64,000 nucleotides of DNA, taken from contig NC_068576.1 of the NCBI RefSeq assembly GCF_025698545.1, positions 56,580,094 to 56,644,093 of the forward strand. The letters are read 5' to 3'. The first letter of the stretch is position 1, and each line of letters starts with the position of its first letter. This stretch comes from Gossypium raimondii. Lineage: Eukaryota; Streptophyta; Magnoliopsida; Malvales; Malvaceae. A program made the position numbers and the translations under genes. The notes below the pieces were generated by a model, which was not told the origin of the DNA, made no database searches, and saw only the letters and a program-made list of their open reading frames with translations. Below are positions 52,236 through 63,699 of the stretch, piece by piece.

Positions 52236-52454
52236 TTAAAAATTTTCAAAGTCTAAACTCTAATCGAGTGATGATCACTTTTGATTTAAAAATTCAATTT
52301 CTTCTAACCCAATTTTTGGGATCTTATAGCATATTTTCCGATTAGTTTTCCAAGCTCTATTTTTAGGGTATTTTTCTATTTCTCTAAGAAGAACAACACC
52401 AATTTTGTTTCTTCTTTTTATTCCGGGATACGAATATTGAAATACTTGTATTTA

Positions 52455-52595
52455 ATACAATAATTTTTTTAATTTTGTTCTGTGAATTACAATATCAGAG
52501 CCAAGCCCAAAGAACAAATGTAGCTAACGTGATTCGAACTCAAGCCACACCTGGAATGGGCGATGAATATCCTTAACTATCAAGCTATCACATGA
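52455..52595 (-). mobile_element. tRNA-derived SINE-like element upstream of the P450 gene
   Basis: On the minus strand, 'gatagcttgatagttaagg' (A-box-like, 52571-52589) and 'gagttcgaatcacg' (B-box, 52530-52543, matching GTTCGAATC) are followed by a non-tRNA body ending in T/A-rich sequence. A second copy with the same flanks is at about 62690-62803, so it was carried along by the cluster duplication. Confidence 0.55.
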
Positions 52596-52783
52596 ATTCA
52601 ATTTTATTTATTTTCAATTCAAGAATAATTCATAAATTATTCTGTACAATTATAATCAAAATTTCCATTTCTGAAAAGTTGACAATAATTGTTTAATCAC
52701 ATTTAGAATATTTATTGCCACGAATGAGGTATTGCCAAAACCTTCCATAGCCGCCCCCTCGTATTGCTGTAACCTCCCCTTGC

Positions 52784-52792
52784 TATATATAT
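52784..52792 (+). promoter_or_regulatory. TATA box of the CYP706-like gene
   Basis: TATATATAT lies 112 bp before the ATG at 52904, after a C-rich stretch, a usual plant promoter spacing with a leader of about 80 nt. No equivalent sits before the pseudogene copy. Confidence 0.5.
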
Positions 52793-52903
52793 GAGATTAT
52801 AGTTAAGTCCTTCGGCGAGTGGCGAAGTTCATAATTTTTTAATAATTCAAATAAGTCCTCCTTTCCATCTGCATTTTTTTTATTCCAACCAGAGTACCCA
52901 CCC

Positions 52904-55415
52904 ATGTCGAACTTCTACGATAAGGTTGCTGGCGAAGGTTGGTTGCGCCGCCACGACGGACTGGCTGCATTCACCATCACCGAAGTGGTAGTCACTCTCA
53001 CGGTGGCGACGCTAGTAATTATCTATTTCTCACGGTTGGTTAAGAAACTCATCATCAAAACCAAGCCTTCACCGCTGCCGCCGCCGCCACCAGGCCCGAT
53101 AGGCCTGCCGATACTCGGCCACCTCCTTTTCATCAGACCCGATTTCCTCCAATACGTAACCGAGCAATCCAAAATCCACGGCCCTATCATCAAGCTTCAG
53201 CTGGGAAGAAAAGTTTACATCATCATAAGCTCACCATCAATCGCAAAACAAATCCTCAAAGACCACGACGCCATCTTCGCCAACCGCGACATTCCGGTGG
53301 CGGCCATAAAAGGAACCTTTGGCGGACTCGAAATTGTGTGGAGATCCAATGGCCCAGAATTGCACAAGCTACGAAAGCTCGTCGTAAGTGAAATCATGAG
53401 CAACAAAGGCCTCAATGCTTGCTACGAGTTTCGCCGTCGAGAGATCCGACATATGGTGAAGAATATTCATGGAAAAATCGGGTCACTCATTAACCTCAGT
53501 GAACAAATATTCTTAACAACGTTCAACGTTACGGTTAACATGCTTTGGGGTGGTTCGTTGAATGGAGAAGAATCGAACCTTGGGATTGAATTTAAGGATC
53601 AATTCGAGGAATTTATGAGATTGATGGTAGAACCCAATGTTTCTGATATGTTCCCGGTGCTTAGGCCATTTGATTTACAAGGAATTGAATCCAAAGCCAA
53701 GAAAAATATTTCGTGGTTTTATGAGTTTTTCGAATCGGTGATAGAGCAGCGAAAGAAGCTCGGAGAGGGACCAAAAATGGCTGATAGTAAGGATTTTTTG
53801 CAGCAATTGTTGGAGCTGAACCAAAAAGGAGATGTCAAAACTTCATTATCCATGAAGGAAATAAACGCTGTCTTACTGGTAAGCATACACACTAAATTTT
53901 GAAATCCGGAATTCTAAAAATATAACTACATTACTAAATTTTAAAAAATTACAAAAATTATATTACATATTTTAATCCAGTATACCGGTATAAAATTTAA
54001 GTAGTTTTATACTCTTTCATAACATTTTACACAACTAATATTTTAATAAATCAACGGTCATATTTCATAGTTCATACTCTATTCATGTAAATCGTGCATA
54101 TCAAGTTTGGCATAAATTAAAAATTTGTAACTATTCGTTTTATGTAAAAGAAATTTCAATTGTTCATTCATTAAAATATTAATGGTACAAAATATACAAA
54201 ATTATCCATTCCCAGACATATATGTATTTATATAGACATGGTTTAAAAAAGTACATAGCAATCCATGGAATTGATCGATTATTTAGTTATAAACTTTATG
54301 ATTTTGGAGATAAAATTTAGGATTTTGTAAGTTAATTTTTATTCAAAATATTAATTCAACTGTTAATATCAAAAATATTTTCCGTCAAAATTTACCAACG
54401 TGAAATATTAATTTGAGTGTTGTCATATGTGGTGATAATAATTGATAAATAAAATAAATATACTAACTTAATAAAATTTAACTGAAATACTAAAGATGTT
54501 AATGACTGCACTATAATTTTAAATTAAAAATATAAAGGTATTTTAACCTTTGAATAAAGGGTACATTTAATTGGATTGGAACTTATTTTAAAGTATATAA
54601 AATCATTTAATTTGGCTATTGATATAAAAATAAACATCCAACCTACCCTAATGTATTTTAATTTTACACTCTGATCAAAGTTGAATTAATAGAATTAAAT
54701 TAATTAAATTATTTCGATTCGATAAATTAATTCGATTTTAATTAAATTTTGCTCAACTTTAATCCTTTGTCTCTAATTGTGAGTATAGAATATTGTAATT
54801 GGCGCTACGGACACGACATTTACAACAATAGAGTGGGCGATGACGGAATTACTACGACATCCAGATAAATTGCGAAGAGTCATTGAGGAATTGGATGCAA
54901 TAATCGGTGACCAAAACATTGTTGAAGAGTTCCATCTTCCTCGCCTACTCTATTTAGAAGCTGTGGTGAAAGAGACGTTACGAATTCACCCACCGGCTCC
55001 TTTCCTAATGCCACACATGCCGAGCGAGACCATCGTCGTAGCCGGTTACACTATCCCAAAAAATTCCAATATTTTCTTCAATGTGTGGGTAATACAAAGG
55101 GACGCCGACTTCTGGGAAGACCCTCTTCAATTCGAGCCAGAAAGGTTCTTGAATGTCATTGAGAAAAGAAATTATAAGGGAAATAGTTTCGATTTTTTCC
55201 CGTTTGGATCGGGGAGGAGGATTTGTATTGGGATTTCAATGGCAGAGAAAATTATGATGCTGGTGTTGGCGACGTTGTTGTATTGTTTCGAATGGGAATT
55301 GCCGAATGGGCAAAAACCTGATGCGAAAGAGCAACTACGATTGGTGTTGTCGAAGGTGGAGCCGCTTCTTGTTGTGCCCATTTCGCGTTCATCTAATTCA
55401 ATGCAATATCAATAA
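52904..55415 (+). CDS. Cytochrome P450, CYP706 family-like, 533 aa
   Basis: Two exons, 52904-53878 and 54789-55415, with a 910-bp GT-AG phase-0 intron just before the I-helix motif, the usual CYP706 position. Order: ER membrane anchor (about 22-46), Pro-rich hinge PPPPPPGPIGLPILG (59-73), C-helix region WRSNGPELHKLRK (about 147-159), I-helix GATDTT (330-335), K-helix ETLR (387-390), PERF (442-445), heme loop FGSGRRICIG (464-473, Cys471 as iron ligand). All P450 hallmarks are intact. Heme monooxygenases of this class use NADPH via P450 reductase at the ER. CYP706 members act on sesquiterpenes and other specialised metabolites (cotton CYP706B1 hydroxylates delta-cadinene on the gossypol route), but this sequence cannot be assigned to that reaction. 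Exon 2 opens with Asn rather than the usual acidic or Met residue. It heads a local cluster of broken copies. Confidence 0.93.
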
Positions 55416-55970
55416 ATTTGTGGTTAAAATATGCTTTAAGCCATTATGCTTTTTATTAGTATTATAATAACCGTATGGCTATATGGTTATTTATATATAT
55501 ATATATATCTTGAAACTGTATCATGCACTCTTATGTTGGAATGAAAATGTATTTTTAATCTATATATTTGCATGTTTATATATATGTGTCACGTAAATGT
55601 GTTTTGATATGATGTTATACGTATGGCCATCTGCCAATGGATATATTTGTTTGTGTTATTTCATTGTTCATTTACGCGACTATCAACTCATGTTTTCATG
55701 TTACTCAAACGTTTACTCAGATTATTTCGCATTAAAATTTAAGTGATTTTACATATTTTTATAATCTTTTATATGATTAATATTTTAATAATTTAATCAT
55801 CATATTTCATGCTCTATTTATGTAGATTATATACATCAAATTTAATATAAATTAATAAATTCTAACTTTTATTTTATGTAAAAAAAAACTTTTAACTCAA
55901 ATATCAAACAAAAACGGACAAATTATTCCTTACATGTTAAATCAAATATCAAACAAAAACGGAGGTGAAA
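55416..55970. other. 3' flank of the P450 gene
   Basis: 3' UTR-like sequence for about 150 bp, a (TA)n run at 55491-55506, then AT-rich DNA. A 20-bp string, 'caaatatcaaacaaaaacgg', occurs twice (about 55899 and 55943). Confidence 0.5.
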
Positions 55971-55971
55971 G

Positions 55972-56875
55972 GGGTGAGTGTTCAATTTCGGGTTAGTCGA
56001 GTTAATAAGTCTTATTTTATCACCCTAATTTGATTTGAATTTTTTTTTCAAATCGAGTAGAGTGAAATCAAATCGAGTGAAATTGTTCGAATTAAATTTT
56101 AAAAAACTAAACTTGTCGAATTGGTAATTTACTTGTTTAAGCCTTCAAAATTATTATTTTGGATTCTTTTAAAAAAATTTATGTTTTCTTTAGATTTTTT
56201 TAGATTTTCTATTTTCATAAATGTTTTGAATTTTTAAAATTATTATGATTTTTTTGTTGTTGAATGAGAATAATTTGTTCATTTTCGAAATTGATAGGGG
56301 AGAAAGGAGTATTTACATCAATATATTATTCAAGTCATTTGAATTGTGAAATTTAACTCAACTTGAACTTGAAAAACCAAATTACTTATTCAAGTTGACT
56401 CAAAAAACCGAATAACTCAAATTAGAGGTGCTCATGGGCCGGACGGCCCGACTCGGCCCTATGGCCCGCCCGAAATATGGGAGGGTTCAGGTAAAAATAT
56501 AGGCCCAAAATATGGGTTTGGGCAAAAAAAATGAGGCCTGTTTAGAAAACGGGTCGGGCCTCGAGCACCACTTTTTTTGCCCGGGCCTAGCCGAATATAA
56601 TAAATATATTTTTTTTTATTTTTTAATTTTAAAATATTTTTAAAATTCTTTTTTTTTATTTTTTATTTTTAAAATAAATTTTAGTTATTTATTAAAAAAT
56701 GGGCCGGGCCGGGCCCGGGCCTAGGATGAGGGCCAAAATTTTTTCTGGGCCCAGCATGAACTCTGCCCGGCCCGACCCATGAGCACCTCTAACTCAAATA
56801 ACTCAATTCGATTAACTCGAAATTCAAAATTTTTTTAATTCTTTCAAGTAAAATCGAGTTTTGCTCACACTTAAC
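55972..56875. mobile_element. hAT-like non-autonomous element, interrupted
   Basis: The left end is 'ggtgagtgttcaatttcggg' and the right end, reverse-complemented, is 'gtgtgagcaaaactcgattt', with repeated 'tcgagt(t)aa' and 'cgagtgaaat' motifs running inward from both. After removing the nested 56423-56791 insertion about 530 bp remain, with no coding capacity. Exact ends and target duplication were not fixed. Confidence 0.5.
56423..56791. mobile_element. hAT-type MITE with 8-bp target duplication (369 bp)
   Basis: The left end is TAGAGGTGCTCATGGGCCGG and the right end is CATGAGCACCTCTA, so the outer 14 bp are perfect inverted repeats, continuing imperfectly through the GGCCCG-rich stretch. 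Identical ACTCAAAT stands on both sides (56415-56422 and 56792-56799). An 8-bp duplication and the TAGAGGTG end identify the hAT superfamily. It is GC-rich at the ends and AT-rich in the centre, with no open frame. It is nested in the element at 55972-56875, so it arrived later. Confidence 0.92.
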
Positions 56876-57249
56876 TATCAACTTTCACCTTATGATCTCT
56901 CACCATTTTTATATTTTCTAATTTATAGATGGATGATTGTGTAAACTAATTACAAACATCATTCCTTTTAATTCATTCCTTTTATAATTCATATAAATCG
57001 TTAAAATTCACATTCTATTAAACAAAAATAGGTACACATATAATTACTGAAAAATATTCTTATTTTTATTTTTTAAATCAAATTTTTATTTTTATTTTTA
57101 TTTTTATCTAAAATATCTGAAATAATAATAAGATTAAAATTATTTTCATCAAAAGTTAAAACCATGAAATAATTTTTAAAAACCATAATTTATTATATTA
57201 TCAAACAACATAATCGTATTTGATATGTAAGATTAATAAACATATCGAT
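56876..57249. other. AT-rich spacer
   Basis: Nothing recognisable. Confidence 0.4.
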
Positions 57250-57436
57250 AAAAGTACTATAGAGGCTTCTATATTAGAAGTCGATTGTATTTTGTTTTCT
57301 CTACTAACAAAATAGTCAAATTAGTCTTTATACATTAGATCAAAGAGCAAATTAATCATTTATATTAAAATTTTCATTCATTTGTACTATTAAAAACTTA
57401 TGTGACTGATGAAAACAACCAGAGGGTGACACATGG
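57250..57436. mobile_element. MITE, truncated copy
   Basis: Motifs 'tacattagatcaaagagcaa', 'attcatttgtactattaaaa', 'gtgactgatgaaaac' and 'gtgacacatgg' match the left half of the family at 50820-51170. The right half is absent. Confidence 0.6.
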
Positions 57437-57540
57437 ATTAAAAGTTTTGAATTACCTTTGAATTTAAATTTGAAAAAGAAATAGTAAATAAGATGTTTTG
57501 ATTGGATTAATAGTAGTCCTTAGATAAAAATTTCAATAAT

Positions 57541-57905
57541 TATGTAACATCCTCGAGAAGTGAATAGTGTTAATTCGGGTTGGCACGTGCTTGAAATTTT
57601 CGGAGTAGATAAAAAAATATACTTATTAATATTAGTAGGGAAGGTGATTGGAAATTATAAGAAATTAAAAGGACTTTTGAATTTAGGAAAATTAATTTAA
57701 GAAATGGATTAAATTGTAGAAGTGTGAAAAGTGTTGGGTCATAGTGTAAAAATAAAAATAGGGAAAGGATTAGATTAAATGGATGAGAAAAAGAGCAAGG
57801 ACTTGGAGTAGAATTTAACCATGAAAGAACAGAAAGGAGTGGATGATATTGAAGACGAATGACATCACACATGTGGCATGGTGATGAGATTTTTCTTTAA
57901 TAAAA
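57541..57905. mobile_element. LTR-retrotransposon fragment abutting the P450 pseudogene
   Basis: 'tgtaacatcctcgagaagtg' opens the segment. It continues with runs typical of plant Ty3/gypsy LTRs ('tggattaaattgtagaagtg', 'tgggtcatagtgtaaaaata') and 'gacatcacacatgtggcatg'. It ends a few bases before P450 homology starts at 57917, so it stands where the first third of the gene should be. Confidence 0.5.
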
Positions 57906-57916
57906 TATATATAAAG

Positions 57917-60303
57917 AAATCCTCAAAGACCACGACGCCATCTTCGCCAACCGCGACATTCCGGTGGCGGCCATAAAAGGAACCTTTGGCGGACTCGACA
58001 TTGTGTGGAGATCCAATGGCCCAGAATTACACAAGCTACGAAAGCTCGACGTAAGTGAAATCATGAGCAACAAAGGCCTCAATGCTTGCTACGAGTTTCG
58101 CCGACGAGAGATCCGACATATGGTCAAGAATATTCATGGAAAAATCGGGTCACCCATTAACCTCAGTGAACAATATTCTTAACAATGTTCAACGTTACGG
58201 TTAACATGCTTTGGGGTGGTTCGTTGAATAGAGAAGAATCGAACCTTGGGCATGAATTTAAGGATTGATTTGAGGAATTTTTGAGATTGATGGTAGAACC
58301 CAATGTTTCTGATATGTTCCCGGTGCTCAGGCCATTTGATTTGCAAGGAATTGAATCCAAAGCCAAGAAAAATATTTCATGGTTTTATGAGTTTTTCGAA
58401 TCGGTGATAGAGCAGCGAAGGAAGCTCGGAGAGGGACCAAAAATGGCTAGTAGTAAGGATTTTTTGGAGCAATTGTTGGAGCTGAACCAAACAGGAGATG
58501 TCAAAATTTCATTATCCATGAAGGAAATAAACGCTGTGCTGCTGGTAAGCATACACACTAAATTTTGAAATCCGGAATTCTAAAAATATAACTACATTAC
58601 TAAATTTCAAAAATTTACAAAAAAAAAACATATTTTAACCTAGGGGGTATATCAGTGTAAAACAAGTTTAAGTGGTTTTCCATTCTTTCTTAATTTTTAA
58701 ACAAATAATATTTTAATAACAACGGTCATATTTCATAAATTATTCATGTACATCATGCACATCAAGTTTGGTATAAATTAAAAAAATTTAATTATTCGCT
58801 TTTGAAAAAAAATTCAAATGTTCATTCGTTAAAATATTAATCGTACAAGAATATACATAAATATGTAAATTACTCAAATTTCACATCGATGTAAATTCAT
58901 CCTTTCCCTTGTATATAGGCATTGTTTAAAAAAATACATAACAATCCATGAAATTGGTCGGTTTAGTTGTAAACAAAATGATTTTGGAGATTTCGGTATG
59001 TTTTGTAGGGCGTGTAATTGGTTGATTTAATTAGTTCAGCTTAAAAAATTAATCGATTTTTCTAAAATAAAATTAGTAACCGAGTTGATTTAAAGATGAA
59101 AACACAATAATCGAACCGATTCTGATTTAATTAAAAAAAGGAATATTGATGGATTTCATTAAAATATATTTAGGTTTAGGTTTTGAATAACCTTAAAACA
59201 CATTGTTAGTGCTTTTATTTCGATAAAATTTAAGATTTTGTTTCTAAGAAGTTAATTTTTTATTCAAAATCTTAATTCAACGGTTAATATGAGAAATATT
59301 TTTATCAAAATTTATCAACTTGAAATATTAATATTTTCATATAATTTGATAATAATTGATAAAAACTAAGTTAATAAAATTAACTGAATTATTAAAGGTG
59401 TTAATTAAACTACAATTTTAAATTGAAAATATAATGAATAAATCTCAAATCCCATGTAAGTAGAAGTATTTTGACCTTTGAATAATGGGTACATTTAATT
59501 GATTGTAACTTATTTTAAAGTATATAAAATCAAGCTATTGATATACATTCAACCTATATAATGTATTTTAATTTAACGCTCTAATCATAATTAAATTAAT
59601 TAAATTATCTCGATTAATTTGATTTTAATTAAAATCTGCTCAACTTTAATCCTTTGTCTCAAATTGTGGGTATAGAATATTGTAAGTGGTGCTACGGACA
59701 CAACATTTACAACAATGGAGTGGGTGATGACGGAATTACTACGATACCCAGATCAATTGCGAAGAGCCGTCGACGAGTTGGATGCAATAATTGGTGGCCC
59801 AAACATCGTTGAAGAGTTTCGTCTTCCTCGCCTACTCTATTTAGAAGCTGTGGTGAAAGAGACATTACGAATTCACCCACCTGCTCCTTTGCTAATGCCA
59901 CACATATCGAGTGAGACCATCGTCGTAGCCGGTTACACTATCCCCAAAAATTCCAATATTTTCTTCAACGCGTGGGCAATACAAAGGGACACTGAGTTCT
60001 GGGAAGACCCTCTTCAATTCGAGCTAGAAAGGTTCTTGAATGTCATTGAGAAAAGGAATTATAAGGAAAATAGTTTCGATTTTTTTCCCGTTTGGATCGG
60101 GGAGGAGGATTTGTGTTGGGGTTTCAATGGCAGAGAGAATTATGATGTTGGTGTTGGCGACATTGTTGCATTGTTTCGAATGGGAATTGCTGAATAGGCG
60201 AAAACCTGATGTGAAAGAGCAACTACGATTGGTGTTGTCAAAGGTGGAGCCACTTGTTCTTGTGCACATTGCCCGTTCATCTAATTCAATGCAATATCAA
60301 TAA
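57917..60303 (+). pseudogene. CYP706-like P450 pseudogene, second copy
   Basis: Closely similar to the intact gene but broken. Homology begins abruptly at 57917 (equivalent to 53249), so the anchor, hinge and first ~115 residues are missing. Exon 1 (to 58544) has a one-base loss near 58172 in the 'gaacaatattctt' region, and an in-frame TGA at about 58266 where the intact copy has CAA. Exon 2 (59676-60303) keeps GATDTT, ETLR and a changed PERF (LERF), but an extra T in the poly-T tract at about 60080-60087 shifts the frame just before the heme loop. FGSGRRICVG is still readable in the shifted frame. The 1.13-kb intron is also homologous. There is no promoter equivalent; a retrotransposon fragment takes its place. 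Confidence 0.9.
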
Positions 60304-60630
60304 ATTTATGGTTAAAATATGCTTTAAGTCATTATACTTTTCATAAATTTTAAATTTAATCCTTGTACTTTTATTTATAGAAATTTAATCCATCTACTTA
60401 TTTTCATTAGTATTCACGCTAAGGTTTAGGTTAATTCGAATATCTTTTTGGATTCAATTTAACTCAAATTTTGAGTTTTATTTAAAATTTGGAACTTAAT
60501 CAAAATTTAAACTTTGTTATGAATCTCAAAATTCGATTTTTTTTTTTGAAATGAAACCCGAAATGTGGAATTACATAAAACTTGAAATTGAAGCTCGAGA
60601 CTAGTGAATCAATGTTATATTAAGGTATAA
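60304..60630. other. 3' flank of the P450 pseudogene
   Basis: The first 20 bp match the 3' flank of the intact gene, then the copies diverge. AT-rich, no gene. Confidence 0.5.
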
Positions 60631-61075
60631 ATAAGATATTTTGTGTTTATTTTTGGGATCTTACAGTATATTTTCCGATTAGTTTTCCAAGCTCTATTTT
60701 CCGGTTATTTTCTATTTCTTTGAAAAGTGCAACACCAATTTTGTTTCATCTTCTTTATTCCGGTGTACAAATATTGAAATACTATGTTAACTTTGGGGGC
60801 GATATCCACTAAACGATTACAGTGATTAGTACGAATTTGCTTAAAAGGTAATGGTTCTTCCACAACACAGTTATTATTTAATTTATTTACACACAATTTA
60901 TTTATCCAATTAGTGCTAAAAATTTTGTTTTGCAGTGGTATATTTCTTACAATAATTTCATAATTTATTTGTACAAATCAGTTAATGTGAAAAACGTTAA
61001 GAGTTAAATTTTTTAGAATCAATACTAAATTGACATAATATAGAAATGTTGAATGTTAAAGTTAACGGGTGGTGA
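60630..61075 (+). repeat. P450-cluster upstream block, copy B
   Basis: 'atattttccgattagttttc' and 'caacaccaattttgtttc' (60667-60745) match 52330-52410. 'aatgtgaaaaacgttaagag' (60985-61005) matches the block near 51727. The order of the two parts is reversed relative to copy A, implying rearrangement after duplication. Confidence 0.6.
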
Positions 61076-62619
61076 TAAACTACCATTATTTTATAACTTT
61101 TCATAATTGAGCAATTAATAAATAAACTTGAGTATAATTTATGTTTTTAAAAAAAAATAGAAGTATGTGATAGAGAGAGATATCAACGATGTTTTATCCC
61201 ACCAACTCCCTCTATGCCCTGGAGTACTTTAGCCAACCAGCATAAATCTCTTTCCAATAAGCCTTCACTAATTCAACTAGTTACAAGATAAAATATTTGG
61301 CATAGTTTTTGGTATTTCTTCATAATAATTGGTATACTCTTATAATTTTCAATACACTTTTATAATTTTTGGTATTTTTTTGAAATGAAAATTTGAAATG
61401 AAGTATAATTTTAGAGTAAAAGGTTTTCAATGCCATTTTTAGACCAAAAATTATTAACTTTTAAATTATTATTTTTATGCTAATATCAATATATAGTAAT
61501 AAGGTTTTAAAATTAATAAATGAAATAAATTTAATAAGGTCAACCAATTTTGATAGGCACTTATACTTTTGGTACTCTTTAATATTTTTGATATTTCTTT
61601 GTATTTTTTATATTCTCTCCTAAGTTTTTCATTTTGGGTTGATTAAAGGTCAAAACTTTGCATTTTGATTTTTGTTTCTATTTGGTTGGTGAGAAAGATG
61701 AAAGAAAATACTCTAACATCACTTTATTTATTTATTTATTTTTAAATAAAAGGATGCTTTTTCACACTAAAATAAGGATGTCAAAATTCAAATTACTTCA
61801 TGAATTTTGAATTAATCGACTCTGAATGAAGCTGATTTTTTTATTTGAAAAATGGATATGGGACGGGGTGGGTGGATTTTTTTCTGTTGAATAGTGAGTA
61901 CGGAACGGCTATGGTAATTTCTTGCCATTTTCGACCTGCTCCACTATATATATTTATTGTTTTATCCTTGTATATATAAACTATTAAAAGGGTAAAAATA
62001 TAATAATGGAATATAGAAAAAAATTATATATTTTATGTTTAAATATTTTTTAAAGAATTATACTTAAATATTTACCTGACTTCAAAAATATTGAAAAAAA
62101 TTAAAAACAAGTATCAACAATTAAATTGAAGCGGAGCGGAGTGGGGTGGAGATGGATGCATCCAACATCCATGGAGGTGGTAGTGGATTTCAAGATTATA
62201 CATCTATAGTAGAGCGGGATGGGCGGTAAAGCAGAGTGTGTCAATTATGAAACAGTAATGGATTTAGCAATATCAGTCATGCCTCACCCAATTGCCATCC
62301 CTACATCCTTCTCTATATTCAAATTTAGTCATAATTTTCTCTATTTCTTTTAATTGAAGTATCCGGTTAATAACTTAATTATTAAAAACAAAAAAAGAGT
62401 AAAGTATTTAAAATAAAAATAGGCAGAGTTGAAAGTTTCCACATGCTTTGGCTGAAAATATATAAAGGTTATAAAATATAGAAATTTAGTTTTATAAAGA
62501 TTTCATTTAGATTTTATTTACTATGTAATTACATTCAAAATTTATAATTTCTAAACAATTGAATGACGTGTAAAATATGTATAAATATTTTATAACGTTT
62601 CAATTATTAGGAAAGTGGT
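61076..62619. other. Intergenic AT-rich DNA
   Basis: No gene seen. A G/C-richer patch at 62130-62240 ('ggagcggagtggggtggaga') and one at 61855-61930 look like degenerate low-copy repeat sequence. Confidence 0.45.
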
Positions 62620-63690
62620 GAAGGACGTTATCATTTAATAGTTCAAATAAGTCCCTCTATCCTTTTTTTGTATTCGAATTAAAGTACACGATAAAATTAT
62701 TTTTTATTAGAGCAAAGTTTCAATAATAAATACGATTAGCGTGACTCGAATCTAAGCTACACTTGAGACGATGAACACTTTTAACCATCAAGCCATTACA
62801 TGGAATTCAATTTTATCTATTTTCAATTCAAAAATAATTCATAAATATCCATGGGAAAATCGAGTCACCCATTAACCTCAGTGAACAAATATTCTTAACG
62901 GCATTCAATGTTACAAGTAACATGCTATGGGGTGGTTGGTTGAACGGAGAAGAATCGAAGCTTGGGCTTGAATTTAAGGATCAATTCAAGGAATTTGTGA
63001 AATTGAGGGTAAGAACCCAACATTTCTGATATGTTCCCTTTTTAGATCGATATAATAGAGATATAGAATTAATTTAAAAATTTACATGTATGATAAGTAC
63101 GATTATATCGATAAATTCAACGATTGATTTATTAAAATATTAAACGTACAAAAATATAAGGAAATGTGTAATTTACTCTAGTTCCACATAGATGTAAGTT
63201 ATCCTTCCCATTTACATATATATATATATATATATATATAGGCACGGTTTAAAAAAGCACATAGCAATCCATGATTTTTAAAAATAAAATTAATAACAAA
63301 GATGATTTAAAGATAAAATTTCAATAATCGAACCGATTCGATTTAAATGAAAAAATAAAATAAAAAAATTGACGGATTTCATTATTTTTGTTAAAATATA
63401 TTTAGGTTTAGGCTTTGAATAAACTATAGACACATTGTTATTTTTTATATCAATAAAATTTAGGATTTTGTCTCTAAACAAGTTGATTTTTTTATTCAAA
63501 GTCTTAATTTAACTATTAATATCAAAAATATTTTTGGTCAAAATTTATCAATTCAAAATGTTAATTTAAATGTCATCATATGATGTGATAATTTTTTATA
63601 AAAATAAACATGATAAGTTAAAAAAATTTAACTGAAATACTAAAAGTGTTAAATGACAAAACTACAAATTTTAAATTGAAAATATATTTT
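62620..63690 (+). pseudogene. CYP706-like remnant, third copy, internally deleted
   Basis: Positions 62625-62690 match the leader region of the intact gene. Positions 62690-62840 match its upstream SINE-bearing block (52455-52640). At about 62844 the sequence jumps into exon 1 at the equivalent of 53466 and follows it to about 63039 (equivalent to about 53656: INLSEQIFLT, NMLWGGWLNGEES). It then jumps to intron sequence homologous to 53985-54540 and runs to about 63690. Start codon, anchor, I-helix and heme loop are all absent. It records at least two deletions and one rearrangement. Confidence 0.8.
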
Positions 63691-63699
63691 TCGAAATCA

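Noticed and set aside
52530-52593. Possible tRNA gene
   Set aside because: A- and B-box-like motifs are present, but no acceptor stem or anticodon arm can be formed. Treated as SINE-like instead.
57570-57872. 100-codon minus-strand frame rich in Leu/Phe
   Set aside because: It is the antisense reading of an LTR-like fragment, not a membrane protein gene.
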